From Lineus longissimus (taxonomy: Eukaryota; Nemertea; Pilidiophora; Heteronemertea; Lineidae), in contig NC_088323.1 of NCBI RefSeq assembly GCF_910592395.1, positions 9,672,001-9,736,000 of the forward strand: a stretch of 64,000 nucleotides of DNA, in the 5' to 3' direction. Made by a program: the position numbers and the translations under genes. Below, piece after piece: positions 11,688-22,209 of this stretch. A model generated the notes under the pieces. The model saw only the letters and a program-made list of their open reading frames with translations, did not search any database and was not told the DNA's origin. Within the stretch, counting starts at the first letter, position 1, and each line of letters opens with the position of its first letter.

Positions 11688-12808
11688 TCACTTTCCAAAA
11701 TCCATCCTCTCGGTTCTCTTCATCAAGAGCACAAGTTTGGTGATCGGACGCTTGAGAGTGTTTCCATCGGCACACCTGACATCAACGATACGAACGAAGT
11801 TATCATCACCAGTGTATGTCGCAACGATTTCGGCCATTCTCTTCGTGTTGACGGCATTCTCTTCGATGATAAGGACGACATCACCGATCTGGACGTTTTC
11901 TTCTTCCTTTGACCATTTCTGACGTGGTGACCACTTGTGAATGCTAGCCATCCACCGGCGCCAGAATCCATCCACCATCTTGTTACAAAACTCCCTCCGT
12001 TTACGTGCGTTTCCGATATATTCTTCACACGGCACTTGAGCAGCCGGAAGGGAGCCTCTACCAATAAGGAAATGATTCGGTGTGATCGGCGGCTCATCCA
12101 GGGGTGACGAAGATACAGCAGCGATAGGACGACTGTTGAGTAGGCCTGCAATCATCGAGAAGACAGTATCCCATTCAACGAAGGTCAGCTTGTCTGCCTT
12201 TACCATGTGCTTCATAGATCGTTTGACCTCTTGGACCATACGTTCAACCAGGCCTTGGTGGTGCGGTCCCGCAGGCGGTCTGAACTTCCATTCTACTTCG
12301 TACTTCTGCGTTTCAGCTTGGAGTTGTCTCTGGTCTAGGCGTAACTGCAGTTCACGGATCTCGTTGTCGGCCCCTCGAAAGCAGGTGGCGTTGTCACTGA
12401 CGACGAGTCCCGGTGCTCCACGTATGCTGACAAATCTTTCGAATGCTTGAAGGAAGGCTGACGTAGACAAATCTTGGACGCAGGTCAGATGCACAGCTCG
12501 AAGTACAGCGCAGACGAACACTGCACAGTAACCCTTGGTGGTCGTATTCCTGTTCAGCTTCACGAGGACAGGTCCCAGGTAGTCTACTACGGTGGTCTTG
12601 AACGGTGGGCTGAATGGCATGACTCGAAAGGCTGGTAGGTCTGCCATTCGTTGCTTTAGTGGCTTTCCTCGATTACGTCTGCAGATAACACACTCGTAGA
12701 CAACACGTCTGGCTAGTTTGACATCTCCGATGATCCAGTACTTCCTTCGGATTTCTACGGCAGTCTTCAGATGCCCCCCATGCAGAGCATATCTGTGGCT
12801 GACTCTAG
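11688..12808 (-). CDS. BEL/Pao integrase (3' part of pol)
   Basis: About 373 codons without a break. It starts inside the zinc-binding domain (HRYALHGG, then CVICRRNRGKP) and continues through the DDE core: VVDYLGP (first Asp), VVSDNATCFRG (second Asp) and HHQGLVERMVQ (Glu). Then NSRPIAAVSS, the NHFLIGRGS segment and a C-terminal domain (VQIGDVVLIIEEN, IVDVRCADG) typical of Pao integrases. All catalytic residues are present. The frame continues across the gypsy insertion into the RNase H piece at 18382 if one CAATG copy is removed. Stop at 11688. The gypsy LTR supplies the apparent start at 12821, so that start is not genuine. Confidence 0.9.
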
Positions 12809-13177
12809 CAATGTGTGACAATATTAGGAATTGCTTACTACATTTGTATATCTGTAATTATTATTTCTGTGTTTCTCTCTAGCCCTGGTGAACCCAGACA
12901 CCCAGGATCGTTAAACCGTTATGAGTTTCAACACCTGCTTTCTTAATTGCCCCTTTTCATTGTTTTATAATCTCTATCTTTTAAGCTGTTTGACCCCTTT
13001 TATGATATTCCTGATTAGCAGCTGGTTACTAGGCTCCTGCCCTTGGCCCTGTCTGATAATCTTGTATTGATGCTGCTGTGTACTGATTGGTTGTTTTCTT
13101 AATTACTGAGTGCTAGTTGGCTCAGAGCCTGATATTTGGGCTAGGCTATTTACCCATGAGGGGTGTGTAAAATTAGG

Positions 13178-13185
13178 TATAAATA
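13178..13185 (+). promoter_or_regulatory. LTR TATA box
   Basis: TATAAATA in the 5' LTR, the expected pol II promoter of the element; the same octamer lies in the 3' LTR at about 17966. Transcription would start about 25-30 bases on. Confidence 0.65.
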
Positions 13186-13241
13186 ATGATGTTCAGATGT
13201 TTTTAGTAAGTCCTGGCAGATCCAGAAAGCCAGCCTTCACG

Positions 13242-13363
13242 CTCTGTAGCTAAACAAGACATCTCTCTTGAAAAGCGCCAGAGCATCTTGATTGACTTCA
13301 CCCTCTGTAGCTAAACAAGACATCTCTCTTGAAAAGCGCCAGAGTATTTTAATTGACTTCACC
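13242..13363 (+). repeat. 61 bp tandem duplication in LTR
   Basis: Two near-identical 61 bp units (13242, 13303), each starting CTCTGTAGCTAAACAAGACA and ending GATTGACTTCACC or a close variant. Both LTRs have both copies, so the duplication predates this insertion. An antisense 63-codon frame over it is a by-product. Confidence 0.85.
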
Positions 13364-13482
13364 CTTGACCTTACAGCATGGTAAGATTCTTTTATATGAT
13401 CTCTTGTTGATATTTTATTGTGCGCCATATTTTTGTAATATTTTAGTGTCGGTTGTAAATATGAGGTTAGAGGGACGTGGAT

Positions 13483-13488
13483 AATAAA
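13483..13488 (+). terminator. LTR polyadenylation signal
   Basis: AATAAA about 100 bases before the LTR end, in the position expected for the retrotransposon poly(A) signal; repeated in the 3' LTR. Confidence 0.6.
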
Positions 13489-13592
13489 TAATGTAAATAT
13501 ATATCTTAGTTGGTTTAGTCTTTGGGTTCGAGTTCAGAGTTGCGAAGTTTATACGGTGACAAATATTATAAGCCCTTTTACCGCTACATTTT

Positions 13593-13612
13593 TGGTGACA
13601 GCTGTGGGATTG
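13593..13612 (+). other. Primer binding site
   Basis: TGGTGACAGCTGTGGGATTG starts four bases after the 5' LTR. The initial TGG complements a tRNA CCA tail. The rest resembles a tRNA-Leu 3' end with three mismatches, so the tRNA identity is tentative. Confidence 0.6.
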
Positions 13613-13714
13613 ACAAGTACTCCTTATTTATAAGGACAAACCTCAATCCAGTGATACGAGCTCTGCCACAATATTTAGAATTTTATTTACAAACTCATTT
13701 TATTTATTTTCAAG

Positions 13715-15829
13715 ATGGTTAGACGTAGGAAGACCCCGAAAGTTCAAAAGTCGGGCAAATCCCAAAATACTGAACAATCAGATGATGGAATAGAAAACAA
13801 AATTCCTGAAAAATTAGAATATAGCAACTCTGACTCGGAATCCAAGGCTAACACTCCAGATAATAACGATAATGATCACTCTGACAATGAAGATGGTAAT
13901 CATGATGGGGATGATGAATCTTCAGATAATGAAGGTGATGCCATCAGGGCTGACCCTCATGTACTAGATAATGCAAGCATTCATGATGGTGATATGGCGG
14001 ACCCAGGGATAAACTATGACAAACCAATGATTAAATACCTCGTAACCCTCACTAGTGCACTCCAATCAGTGAAACAGGAAATGCTAAATCAGACAAAAAT
14101 ACTCTCTGACTTAGTCAATCAAAAAAGCCACCAACAAGATGCTACAGTGGGTAGACTAATCTCTGCACTTGCTCGAAACCACAGCGCTGTTATTCAAGGG
14201 CAAAGCGAAAACAAGCAAGCGCAGGCTGAACAGCTACATATAATGCAGCAAAACCTTGAAAAGCACACCGTGTTGATCAATGAACTGCGCTCGAAAACTT
14301 TCGACCCCGCAAAAGAGATTCGGGCTGAACATAGTAAACTTCTGACTGAGATATCCACTACGCAAGCGCAGAACAATGTCCAACTAATCAATAGTATGGA
14401 AAAGGCTCTTTTCCAGAATACCGAGACGATAGGTGCAGTTATATCTAAGGCTTGCACTGGTATGATAAAAAATTCGAGGAATGTAGCCTCTGAAACGATG
14501 CCAGGTGAAAATGCAGACCCTGTAATTACAACTCTGCCGAACTCACCAAAGCGGGTCAAAAACTGTACTAAGCCGTCGATATCTAGTACCCCTAGATCAA
14601 ACCTTAAACTAAAAGAGAAGACCGTAGACCCCGAATCTGACCTGTCAGGCTCTGACAGTAATGACGACGGAAAGTCTTCTGCTTGCCAATCAACAGTCAG
14701 CTCCAACCGCTCAAACAGGTTTAAGGCTTCTAAGCGCCCGAAATTATCTGCTTTTACTGGTTCAGAACCTTGGGAAATCTGGTACAATAGATTTTCAGAT
14801 GTAGCTACTCGCTACGGTTGGGATGAGGATGAGAAGTTAGATGAACTTTTACCTCGACTTGAGGGAAAAGCTGGCGAATTTGTCTATGGACAACTACCCA
14901 GTAAAGTCAGGGGCAAATATACTAAACTTATCGCCGAATTGAACAGTAGGTTCAGAAAGATTGAGTCTACTAAGACCTACGCGAAGAAATTTTCTAACCG
15001 TGGACAGAGAGTAGAAGAAACTCCCGAAACATATTGCGCTGAACTAAAACGTCTATACGATAAGGCATACCCGAACAGGACCCAAGTGATCCGAGAAGAA
15101 GATCTTGTTCGAAAATTTTTCGATGGTCTGCACGACCAAGATACAAAGATTCAGATTGAATTCTTTAAATCACCCGAGACAGTTGACGAGGCCCTTAGTC
15201 TGGTAGTCAATTACAATGAGACGCGCCAACGGTTTTCATCTACTGCTACCAGTAGAAGTTCAAAACAACATCCCCGAGTTGACGGTAACGTTGTAGTTAT
15301 ATCCGACTCTGATGACAGTGACAGTACCCCTGATCCAGACGCAGCAAGGATCACCAGGGCGAGCCCACAAAATCAGAAGAAGTCAGATTCCGCAAAACAT
15401 GTAAAACCTGCCAATATTAGTAGCTCGGATACTGATGGAAAGTCAGGCCTTACCTAAGTACTAACAGAGCTAGTCCAGCAAACGATTGAGTTTGAATTTG
15501 AGAAATATTCAAAGGGCCAGAGATCTAACTCAGATCAGCAACATCATCATAACCGGCAAGGTAATCATGATGGGGGCACTCACCAAAATAGAAGGAATAC
15601 TCAGTACCCGCCGCAACTGTGTTGGACATGCAAAATGCCTGGTCACGTAGCTGCGAACTGCCAATCATATGATGACACTATCGCCAACCTTGGGAATCAA
15701 CCCAACAGAGCGCGACAGTCTCAGAACTCCCATAATCAACATTATCTAGACAGACCTAGACCGCAATCACAAAACCGTAATGGGCCAACAGGCAATGCAC
15801 GCTACCACAACCAGCAGGGAAAGTGGTAA
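13715..15829 (+). CDS. Gypsy gag polyprotein with zinc knuckle
   Basis: A 580-residue frame (stop TAA at 15455) that continues in the same phase to 15829, about 704 codons with that one internal stop. The N-terminus is basic, then very acidic (residues 25-85, D/E/N/S-rich). Residues 115-260 look helical or coiled-coil. The capsid core begins near residue 345 (FTGSEPWEIWYNRFSDVATR) and runs through ETPETYCAELKRLYDKAYP and EDLVRKFFDGLHD. After the stop, CWTCKMPGHVAANC is a single CCHC knuckle (CX2CX4HX4C). It packages element RNA into particles. The stop could be a point lesion or a readthrough site separating capsid from nucleocapsid. Confidence 0.85.
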
Positions 15830-15964
15830 AGGCTAATTCTGCGGGCGAAGAGTTAGCCAATTCTGGTGAAAGTACTGATTTAACAACTAATGAGATGAGA
15901 AAAAGTGCCAATGACAATGTTATAAGTGACGAATTAGATTTGCAGAAAGTGAGAAACCGAGGTG

Positions 15965-17252
15965 TAGTGGTGTTTATATTGAAGGCTCTGTTCAAGGTGT
16001 TGATGTGTTACTCACCGTTGATACAGGAGCGACTAGGACGTTTATGTCGAAGAGAGTGTATGAGAAAATTCCTCGTGAAGTGAAGCCTGAGCTTATAGCA
16101 AATCCTGAATCACGACCTATGACGGGCGCAGATGGGACTTTAATCTCCCGTTTTGGTAAAGCAGTATTTAAACTAGGGTTAGGCCCCCTACAAGTTGAGA
16201 GAACAGTCATTGTCGCTGACATTGAAGATGAAATTTTAATCGGTGCAGACATTCTGATCCGAGATCCAGCCGGCCCGGCCGACTTGTTGTTGAGTCAAAA
16301 TAAGATGGTGTTTCATGGAAAGAAGATTCCATTGATTAGGATAGGTACTCCCTATCAAGCCCGGAGAGTAATGGTAGCAGACCATTTTGTTGTACCAGCA
16401 TTGAGTGAGAAAATGGTTGATTGTTTTGTTGAGTCAGATGGAAAACAAAGTACTAAAGATGACTCATGCTTATTGATTGAAAATAGTAAAACGTTTACTG
16501 AGAAAACAGGCATGCTCATAGCTCCCTGTCTTGTAAACGCCGCTGAGAGTACCACTATTAGGATAAGAGTATTAAATCCTTTCAAGGATGATAAATCCAT
16601 TAAGCAAGACACGGCAGTTGGTATAGTTGAGAAAGTTGCGCCACCTGAACAATGTGTCGCGGTAGAAGAAAATCCTAAACTATCCGAAAATTTTGAAAGT
16701 GTCCGAAGACTATGCCTCCAACAACCTAAAGACTGCAAATCTTATGAAAATAAGAAAAATGCACGATCTAGGCCAAAGAAACGAGACAAGTACAACTCTG
16801 TACAGTCTAAAAGAACCAGCTCAAAGTCACCCAAAATAACGCATGGTGAGCTTTCCCATCACCTAATTGACCTCTATGAAAGGTCAAGTAAATCCAGGTC
16901 CCATTCGGAGAAACTTGAAATCCTGAAACTCTTGATTGAATTTCAAGGTGTATTCTCAAAAGATGAAGATGATATAGGGCGTACCTCCCTCATTGAACAT
17001 AAGATTGAAACTGGCGATGCCAGGTCTGTTAAGCAACATCCTCGTCGCGCCGCACTTGCATTCCAAGATGAAGAGAAAGACTGTATAAAGAAATTGCTGA
17101 GACAAGGAACCATACGTCCATCAACTTCGCTTTGGACTTCAAACTCAATGGAATTAACAATTTTGTTATATATGAAAGTGCTGAGATATTTAGTTTTCCA
17201 GTTGTGCTGGTCATTAAGACTTTTGGACATGTATTCGATTAATTGTGCTTAG
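15965..17252 (+). pseudogene. Gypsy protease and pre-RT segment, pol truncated
   Basis: Frame +1 relative to gag. It opens with CSGVYIEGSVQGVDVLL and the catalytic TVDTGATRTFMSKRVYE, then the flap (DGTLISRFGKAVFKLG) and ILIGADIL, the second conserved strand: a complete retropepsin of about 110 residues. A linker follows, ending in LIEFQGVFSKDEDDIG, IEHKIETGDA and KLLRQGTIRPSTSLW, the conserved entry to gypsy RT. At about 17148 homology stops and 34 unrelated codons follow to 17252. The usable start is not the GTG at 16005. The product would be a protease without polymerase. Confidence 0.85.
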
Positions 17253-17601
17253 AGCAGTTCATCTCATGTGATTAATCGGATACCTCGTTATCTTTCTTAA
17301 TTCATTTTCATTTCATTTAATTCGATTTAATTTGATGTATACTTATTTCATTCTTGTCACTCATTTCTTATGTATCTGTTTCCTTAAGTTCCATTATTGA
17401 TGAGGACATCAATTTTCGTTTGTGGGGGCAATGTGACGATATTTAGAGTTCTTGCATTTACTTGTATCAACTGAATATTTTTCGTCGTCAAAGTTTTGCA
17501 TATATCTATATTTGTACAGTATTTGTAAATTTTACAATTCCTATATTTCACTTGGATTTTATATGTTGATGGGGACATCAATTTTTCGTTTGTGGGGGCA
17601 A
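17253..17601 (+). other. Element tail with duplicated polypurine tract
   Basis: A 41-42 base block (TTGATGRGGACATCAATTTT, then CGTTTGTGGGGGCAATGTGAC) occurs at 17397-17437 and again at 17566-17607, where its last bases are the polypurine tract and start of the 3' LTR. The first copy also runs into an LTR-like start (TGTGACGATATTT at 17432). About 170 bp of diverged LTR leader therefore sits between two polypurine tracts. Confidence 0.7.
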
Positions 17602-18376
17602 TGTGACAATATTAGGAATTGCTTACTACATTTGTATATCTGTAATTATTATTTCTGTGTTTCTCTCTTGCCCTGGTGAACCCAGACACCCAGGATCGTT
17701 AAACCGTTATGAGTTTCAACACCTGCTTTCTTAATTGCCCCTTTTCATTGTTTTATAATCTCTATCTTTTAAGCTGTTTGACCCCTTTTATGATCTTCCT
17801 GATTAGCAGCCGGTTACTAGGCTCCTGCCCTTGGCCCTGTCTGATAATCTTGTATTGATGCTGCTGTGTACTGATTGGTTGTTTTCTTAATTACTGAGTG
17901 CTAGTTGGCTCAGAGCCTGATATTTGGGCTAGGCTATTTACCCATGAGGGGTGTGTAAAATTAGGTATAAATAATGATGTTCAGATGTTTTTAGTAAGTC
18001 CTGGCAGATCCAGAAAGCCAGCCTTCACGCTCTGTAGCTAAACAAGACATCTCTCTTGAAAAGCGCCAGAGCATCTTGATTGACTTCACCCTCTGTAGCT
18101 AAACAAGACATCTCTCTTGAAAAGCGCCAGAGTATTTTAATTGACTTCACCCTTGACCTTACAGCATGGTAAGATTCTTTTATATGATCTCTTGTTGATA
18201 TTTTATTGTGCGCCATATTTTTGTAATATTTTAGTGTCGGTTGTAAATATGAGGTTAGAGGGACGTGGATAATAAATAATGTAAATATATATCTTAGTTG
18301 GTTTAGTCTTTGGGTTCGAGTTCAAAGTTGCGAAGTTTATACGGTGACAAATATTATAAGCCCTTTTACCGCTACA
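17602..18376 (+). repeat. 3' LTR of young gypsy element
   Basis: 775 bp, near-identical to 12814-13588, including TATAAATA, the 61 bp duplication and AATAAA. It is followed directly by the CAATG target duplication. Confidence 0.95.
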
Positions 18377-18381
18377 CAATG

Positions 18382-19319
18382 AATAGGCTGATGTGATTCT
18401 TCTTAGGCAGAAGGTACGGATGACGGATATCATACGACAGTGGGGCCTTGTCAATTCTCCCTCCGACTCTGTAGACTTGCTCCTTTTCATCAAGGAAGGG
18501 GCTGAGCATTCCCGTGTGGGTATCTTCAAAGTTGACATCTTTCTGTGCTTGGCGGATCCAATACAACTCGGCTTGCTTCAACCAATGGAGTGACGGCCGT
18601 TCAGCAACCTTAGTGAGTAGCTGCTTCAACCATTGGTCTTTTGGAAGTTCTCTCAGTGACATCACACGTGCAGTGACCACCAACAGGTGCGGCCAGCTGG
18701 AGAATTCTGTAGGATCGATGACAGGTTCATCCTTGTTTAACTTCACAGCAAGGACTTTGGCATTTCGAACATGGAACTTCTTCAGCTCGGTATCATCTCG
18801 GTTGACTTGAACATTCTTCGGTGTCTCAGGCCAGAACGACGGGGTTTTCTTCAGGAAAGATGGTCCATCGATGACTTCTTTCATACCAAGGGCGTTGACT
18901 CCTCGGGAGACGAGATCAATGGTGTTCTGCTGAGACGGTACGTAGGAAATGTCATCATGTGGATCAAACTCTGCGGTTACCTCTCCTACCCGGCAAGCTA
19001 CGTAGGAGAGGAATGACTTGGACTGCCCCCTCAACCAGCTAATTGTTGTCATGCTGTCAGTCCACATCCTCTTGTAGGCTATCTGGAAACGTAGGGCATT
19101 CATCACTACCAACATCAGGCGAGACAGGAGCAGGACGGCTTGTAGTTCTTTGCATGGTATACTGACTTGCTTCAGAGATGCTATGCGGGCTCTTGCGCAA
19201 ACGAACGTCAATTCAGCTTCATCATCTTCTTCTTCGGACCATTGCAACCAGATACCCATTCCCATGGCATCATCGGAGGCGTCGCTGAAACCATGGAGTA
19301 AGACTCTCGGCAACGGTGA
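18382..19319 (-). pseudogene. BEL/Pao RNase H domain and start of integrase
   Basis: Encodes LLHGFSDASDDAMGMGIW, the first catalytic Asp of Pao RNase H, then IPCKELQAVLLLSRLM (catalytic Glu), MWTDSMTTISWLRGQSKSFL (third Asp), YVPSQQNTIDLVSRGV (fourth) and the linker to integrase (LPKDQWLKQLL, VYRVGGRIDKAPLSYDIRHP). It ends at HISLFI where the gypsy element inserted; the next BEL codon is in the integrase piece below 12809. Upstream it is separated from the RT only by an in-frame TAA at 19320-19322. An otherwise intact enzyme domain. Confidence 0.88.
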
Positions 19320-20654
19320 TTAACCCTGGTACCGCTGGGGAATAAGGCAACGGTTGACCTTGATGGTGTCAAGTTCTCGCAGATCACGTTTGACGGCTTC
19401 AATCATGCGGTAGATGTCACTCTTAGGGCTGATCAGGATAGGCGTGTCCCAACCAACGTCGAATGTCCACAGCTTCTGCAGGATTATCTTCGGTCGAACC
19501 AGGACTCCGGACAGGATACCAAAGACATCGTAGTAGGAGGCTGTTTTCTTCAAGAGGTTGCGTTTCGTAGCAATGGTATCAGCATCGTTGACCTTCTTCA
19601 CTTGTAGCGTATCTTCTGACAGGTTCCATTTGGTCCCTAGTACAGTCGTTGCTTCATCAGGAGGATAGCACTGTTTATAGCAGATCTCCTTCTTGTTAGA
19701 CAACCAATCTCTGATAACAAATTGGTCCTTGTTCAACGCGGTGGTAAGCTTATGTTTCATCTTACTGACTTCTTCGACATCTCTCTGTGACTCTGTCAAA
19801 TCATCGACATAGAACTGCTCTTCGACTACACGTCGAATCTCGGGATCATCGGGGGCGTTCTCTGTGGCGACATGACGTAGGGCTATGGTGGCTGCCGTCG
19901 GTGACGGCTTGTCCCCGAAGATCACTGTTGTCAACTCGTAGACTTTGATTGGATCTTCTGGACTCTCTCTGAAGACATATCTATGGAATCTGGCATCCTC
20001 TGGGGCTACTTTCACGGCTTGGAACATCTTGGACACATCGGCGATGATGCCAACTTCATACTCTCGGAAGCGCAGGGCAACTTCAAAGAGGTTTGTGTTG
20101 AGATTCTCTCCCTTTGCAAGGTAATCGTTTAAGGCATGACCCTGATATCTCGCTTTCCCATCGTAGACGACTCGAACTGGCGTTGTCTTGGAATCTTTCA
20201 TGACACCAAAGTGCGGCAAGAACCACATCTTCTTCTCGTTGAGGAAGTCGTTCTCCATTTCAGTGGCTGGGACTAGACGTGCGACCCCTCGTTCAACTTG
20301 ATCTCTCATCTGACGACAGTAGACTTCCCACTCTCTTGCCTTTTTCTTGAATTGCGCTTCTAAGTTCAACAGGCATTTGACGGCATACGCATAGTTGTTT
20401 GGAAGATTCTCCAGTGACTTCACCCATGGTAGACCAATCTGATATTTTCCATCTTCTAACCTGGTGACGCTTTTCTCCATGGATTCAGTAGCTAACTTAT
20501 CTTGGTCCTCGGCACGGCATTTACATCTTCTAGGCTCGAGACCGGAACAGTCAATACCCAGGAAATCTTCAAGTTCGCCTACGGCTGACACCAGAGAGAA
20601 ATTGACGACAGCACTGGCTAAGGACTCATTTGAAATTCGGCCACCTTGGACGTA
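19320..20654 (-). pseudogene. BEL/Pao reverse transcriptase domain
   Basis: Contains the Pao pre-RT and RT motifs in order: YQIGLPWVKSLENLPNNYAY, WFLPHFGVMKDSKTTPVRVV (fingers), GIIADVSKMFQAVKV (first catalytic Asp), TTVIFGDKPSPTAATIAL and EEQFYVDDLTES (the YVDD catalytic box), then the connection (WNLSEDTL, YDVFGILSGVLVRPKIILQK). It makes cDNA of the element. Framed by two in-phase stops (TAG 20655, TAA 19320), with no frameshift inside 1.3 kb. Confidence 0.9.
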
Positions 20655-21320
20655 CTACCCCAAAGGACATCCGGCTGCAATCGGGTCGTTGGCATCATTG
20701 CTTGACACACGTTCTTCTGCGGCAAGTATGTCTGAGTTCTCAACACCAAGAAGAATGTCTATTGTTTCATTAGGAGCTTCTACTATGGAGACATTCTGAA
20801 GATGAGGGTACTTCTGAATCTGCTGGTTAGTGATAACTGGTGCATCACCACATGGCGTTTCCATCTCGGTTAGACGTACCTCACGGACGAAGGTACCATC
20901 TAGGTTTTCAAGGCTGCAGTCTACCACTCGGAGATTGCGACGGATGGTGTCTCCCCCAACTCTGGTCAGACGATAATCTTGCATGCGACAATCAGTGGAC
21001 TTGGTGATGATTCCTTCCCGGACAAGCGACACTTGGCTCCCACTGTCGAGTAGAATACGGACCGATGTCTTCTTGGATCCATGGCGTAGATAACCCATGA
21101 CGGTTGGGAGGACGCTTGAAATTGTTGCACTATTCTCACTGGAAGTGGCTGAATTCGAACCGGAGGTTTGAGGCTTAAACTCATTGACGGCTGGATTTAT
21201 GTCTTTCTGACCGAGTTTTGTCTCAAAGTGCCTGTAACAATCGTGACCATAGACTCTAGGGCAGATTGAGGCGAAGTGGGTATCCACACCACAGGTAGAG
21301 ACTTGGCATGGTGCGTAGAA
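20655..21320 (-). pseudogene. BEL/Pao aspartic protease domain
   Basis: HFASICPRVYGHDCYRHFE (a last zinc-knuckle-like segment) precedes the protease core VRILLDSGSQVSLV, where DSG is the catalytic triad used by BEL proteases. Then TRVGGDTIRRNLRVVDCSLE and ETIDILLGVENSDIL, the conserved strand near the C-terminus. Bounded by in-frame stops TAA (21321) and TAG (20655). Confidence 0.82.
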
Positions 21321-22209
21321 TTAGCATCTCTGATGATCAAATGGATATCTCCCAGCGATAGAGTTGTTGTGACCGCAGCGGTGGCATATCCCATTGGCAT
21401 TCATAACGTTGAACTTCTCGGACTGTGGCAGTAAACGAAACTTATGACACCCTTTAATGAAGTGGCTTGAGTTCTGTGGGTGGAGTGGACACTTCGGTGG
21501 AGTTGTCGTATTGTTGTTTTCTTTAGGTGTACTACTAGTACTCTGATGCTGGTTCACAGCATTCCTCACATAAGGCTGTGTCTGGTTAGCATGGTGACTC
21601 GGATGGCCAGTCCCAGGGGACATCGCAGAATTACTTGCAAGACCATGTGCTTTGGACTGGTGTGACTGTTGATCAGGACTGACCGGACTTGCTTTGGCTT
21701 TTTGGAGCAGCACTAATAGCGAATGTAACCATTTTATGAGACCAGGCATGGAGTCTGTGGCTTTCCCATCTTCAACACATTGTAGGAATTGGATGCGGTG
21801 TTCTTCTGGTAGTTTACGTCTGACTAAGGTTAGTAACATCCTACCATTGAGATCGTGCTTCATCCCTAACCCTTCGACTTGGGTAGTGAAGTTCTGGAGA
21901 CCTTCGACAAATCTTTCCATGGCCTTGAGGTCGACTTTTCCCGATTTTCCAGACAATTCGTACGGGTTCATGCATTCAAGGTCATTGATCAACAGCTCCA
22001 AGAGTCTATCTTTGTTCCCATAGACTTCATCCATGATTCTCCAGGCATCGGATAACTTCGTGCAGGCCTTGATTTTCTTCTTTTCATCTCGTCTCTCCAT
22101 TGTGTACCAACTGATACAAAATCTCAGTTTTAGTAAGGTGACGCGAAAAGTGTTCGAATAGTTCTTTAAAGTGGTTGTAGTCTCGCATGTCGCCAGAAAG
22201 GGCACTCTA
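21321..22209 (-). pseudogene. BEL/Pao gag, 5' truncated and frameshifted
   Basis: From 22085 down, the main phase encodes a helical capsid part (KACTKLSDAWRIMDEVYGNK, LRRL-like LTLVRRKLPEEHRIQFLQ), a Ser/Gln/His-rich linker and cysteine/histidine pairs ending in GICHRCGHNNS. Above 22085 the gag-like reading (MRDYNHFKELFEHFSRHL, LYQLVHNGETR) is in another phase, so there is a frameshift near 22085. Gag homology ends near 22209 beside a Harbinger relic, so its N-terminus is missing. It ends at TAA 21321. Confidence 0.75.

Larger units (their letters stand above)
12814..13588 (+). repeat. 5' LTR of young gypsy element
   Basis: 775 bp, TGTGACAATATTAGG to TTACCGCTACA. Contains TATAAATA (13178-13185), a 61 bp tandem duplication in the transcribed part and AATAAA (13483-13488). 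The 3' LTR at 17602-18376 has the same length. Differences I noted are an A/T near 12884, an A/C near 13005, a T/C near 13022 and a G/A near 13538. Confidence 0.95.
12814..18376 (+). mobile_element. Young non-autonomous Ty3/gypsy element (gag-protease only)
   Basis: Flanked by the 5 bp target duplication CAATG (12809-12813, 18377-18381) and bounded by two 775 bp LTRs that differ at only a handful of the positions I compared. It has a primer binding site, a gag with capsid, zinc knuckle and protease, and the segment leading into RT. The sequence then jumps at about 17148 to a non-coding tail, so RT, RNase H and integrase are missing. Near-identical LTRs mean recent movement, so enzymes were probably supplied by a full-length relative. 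Confidence 0.92.
11131..22209 (-). mobile_element. BEL/Pao LTR retrotransposon, split by a gypsy insertion
   Basis: On the minus strand from high to low coordinates: gag, zinc knuckles, protease, RT, RNase H, then after removing 12814-18376 the integrase. Domain order and the FYVDD box with its flanking sequence identify BEL/Pao. The 5' LTR is not seen: the element abuts a Harbinger relic near 22210, so its 5' end is truncated or rearranged. From about 22080 down, gag-pro-pol keeps one reading phase with only three stop codons (21321, 20655, 19320). Confidence 0.85.

Noticed and set aside
13237-13428. 63-codon minus frame repeated identically at 18025-18216
   Set aside because: The repetition is only because both LTRs contain it; it spans the 61 bp tandem duplication.
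14194-14787. 197-codon frame antisense to gag
   Set aside because: Shadow of the gag frame; Ser/Phe/Leu-rich, no conserved motif.
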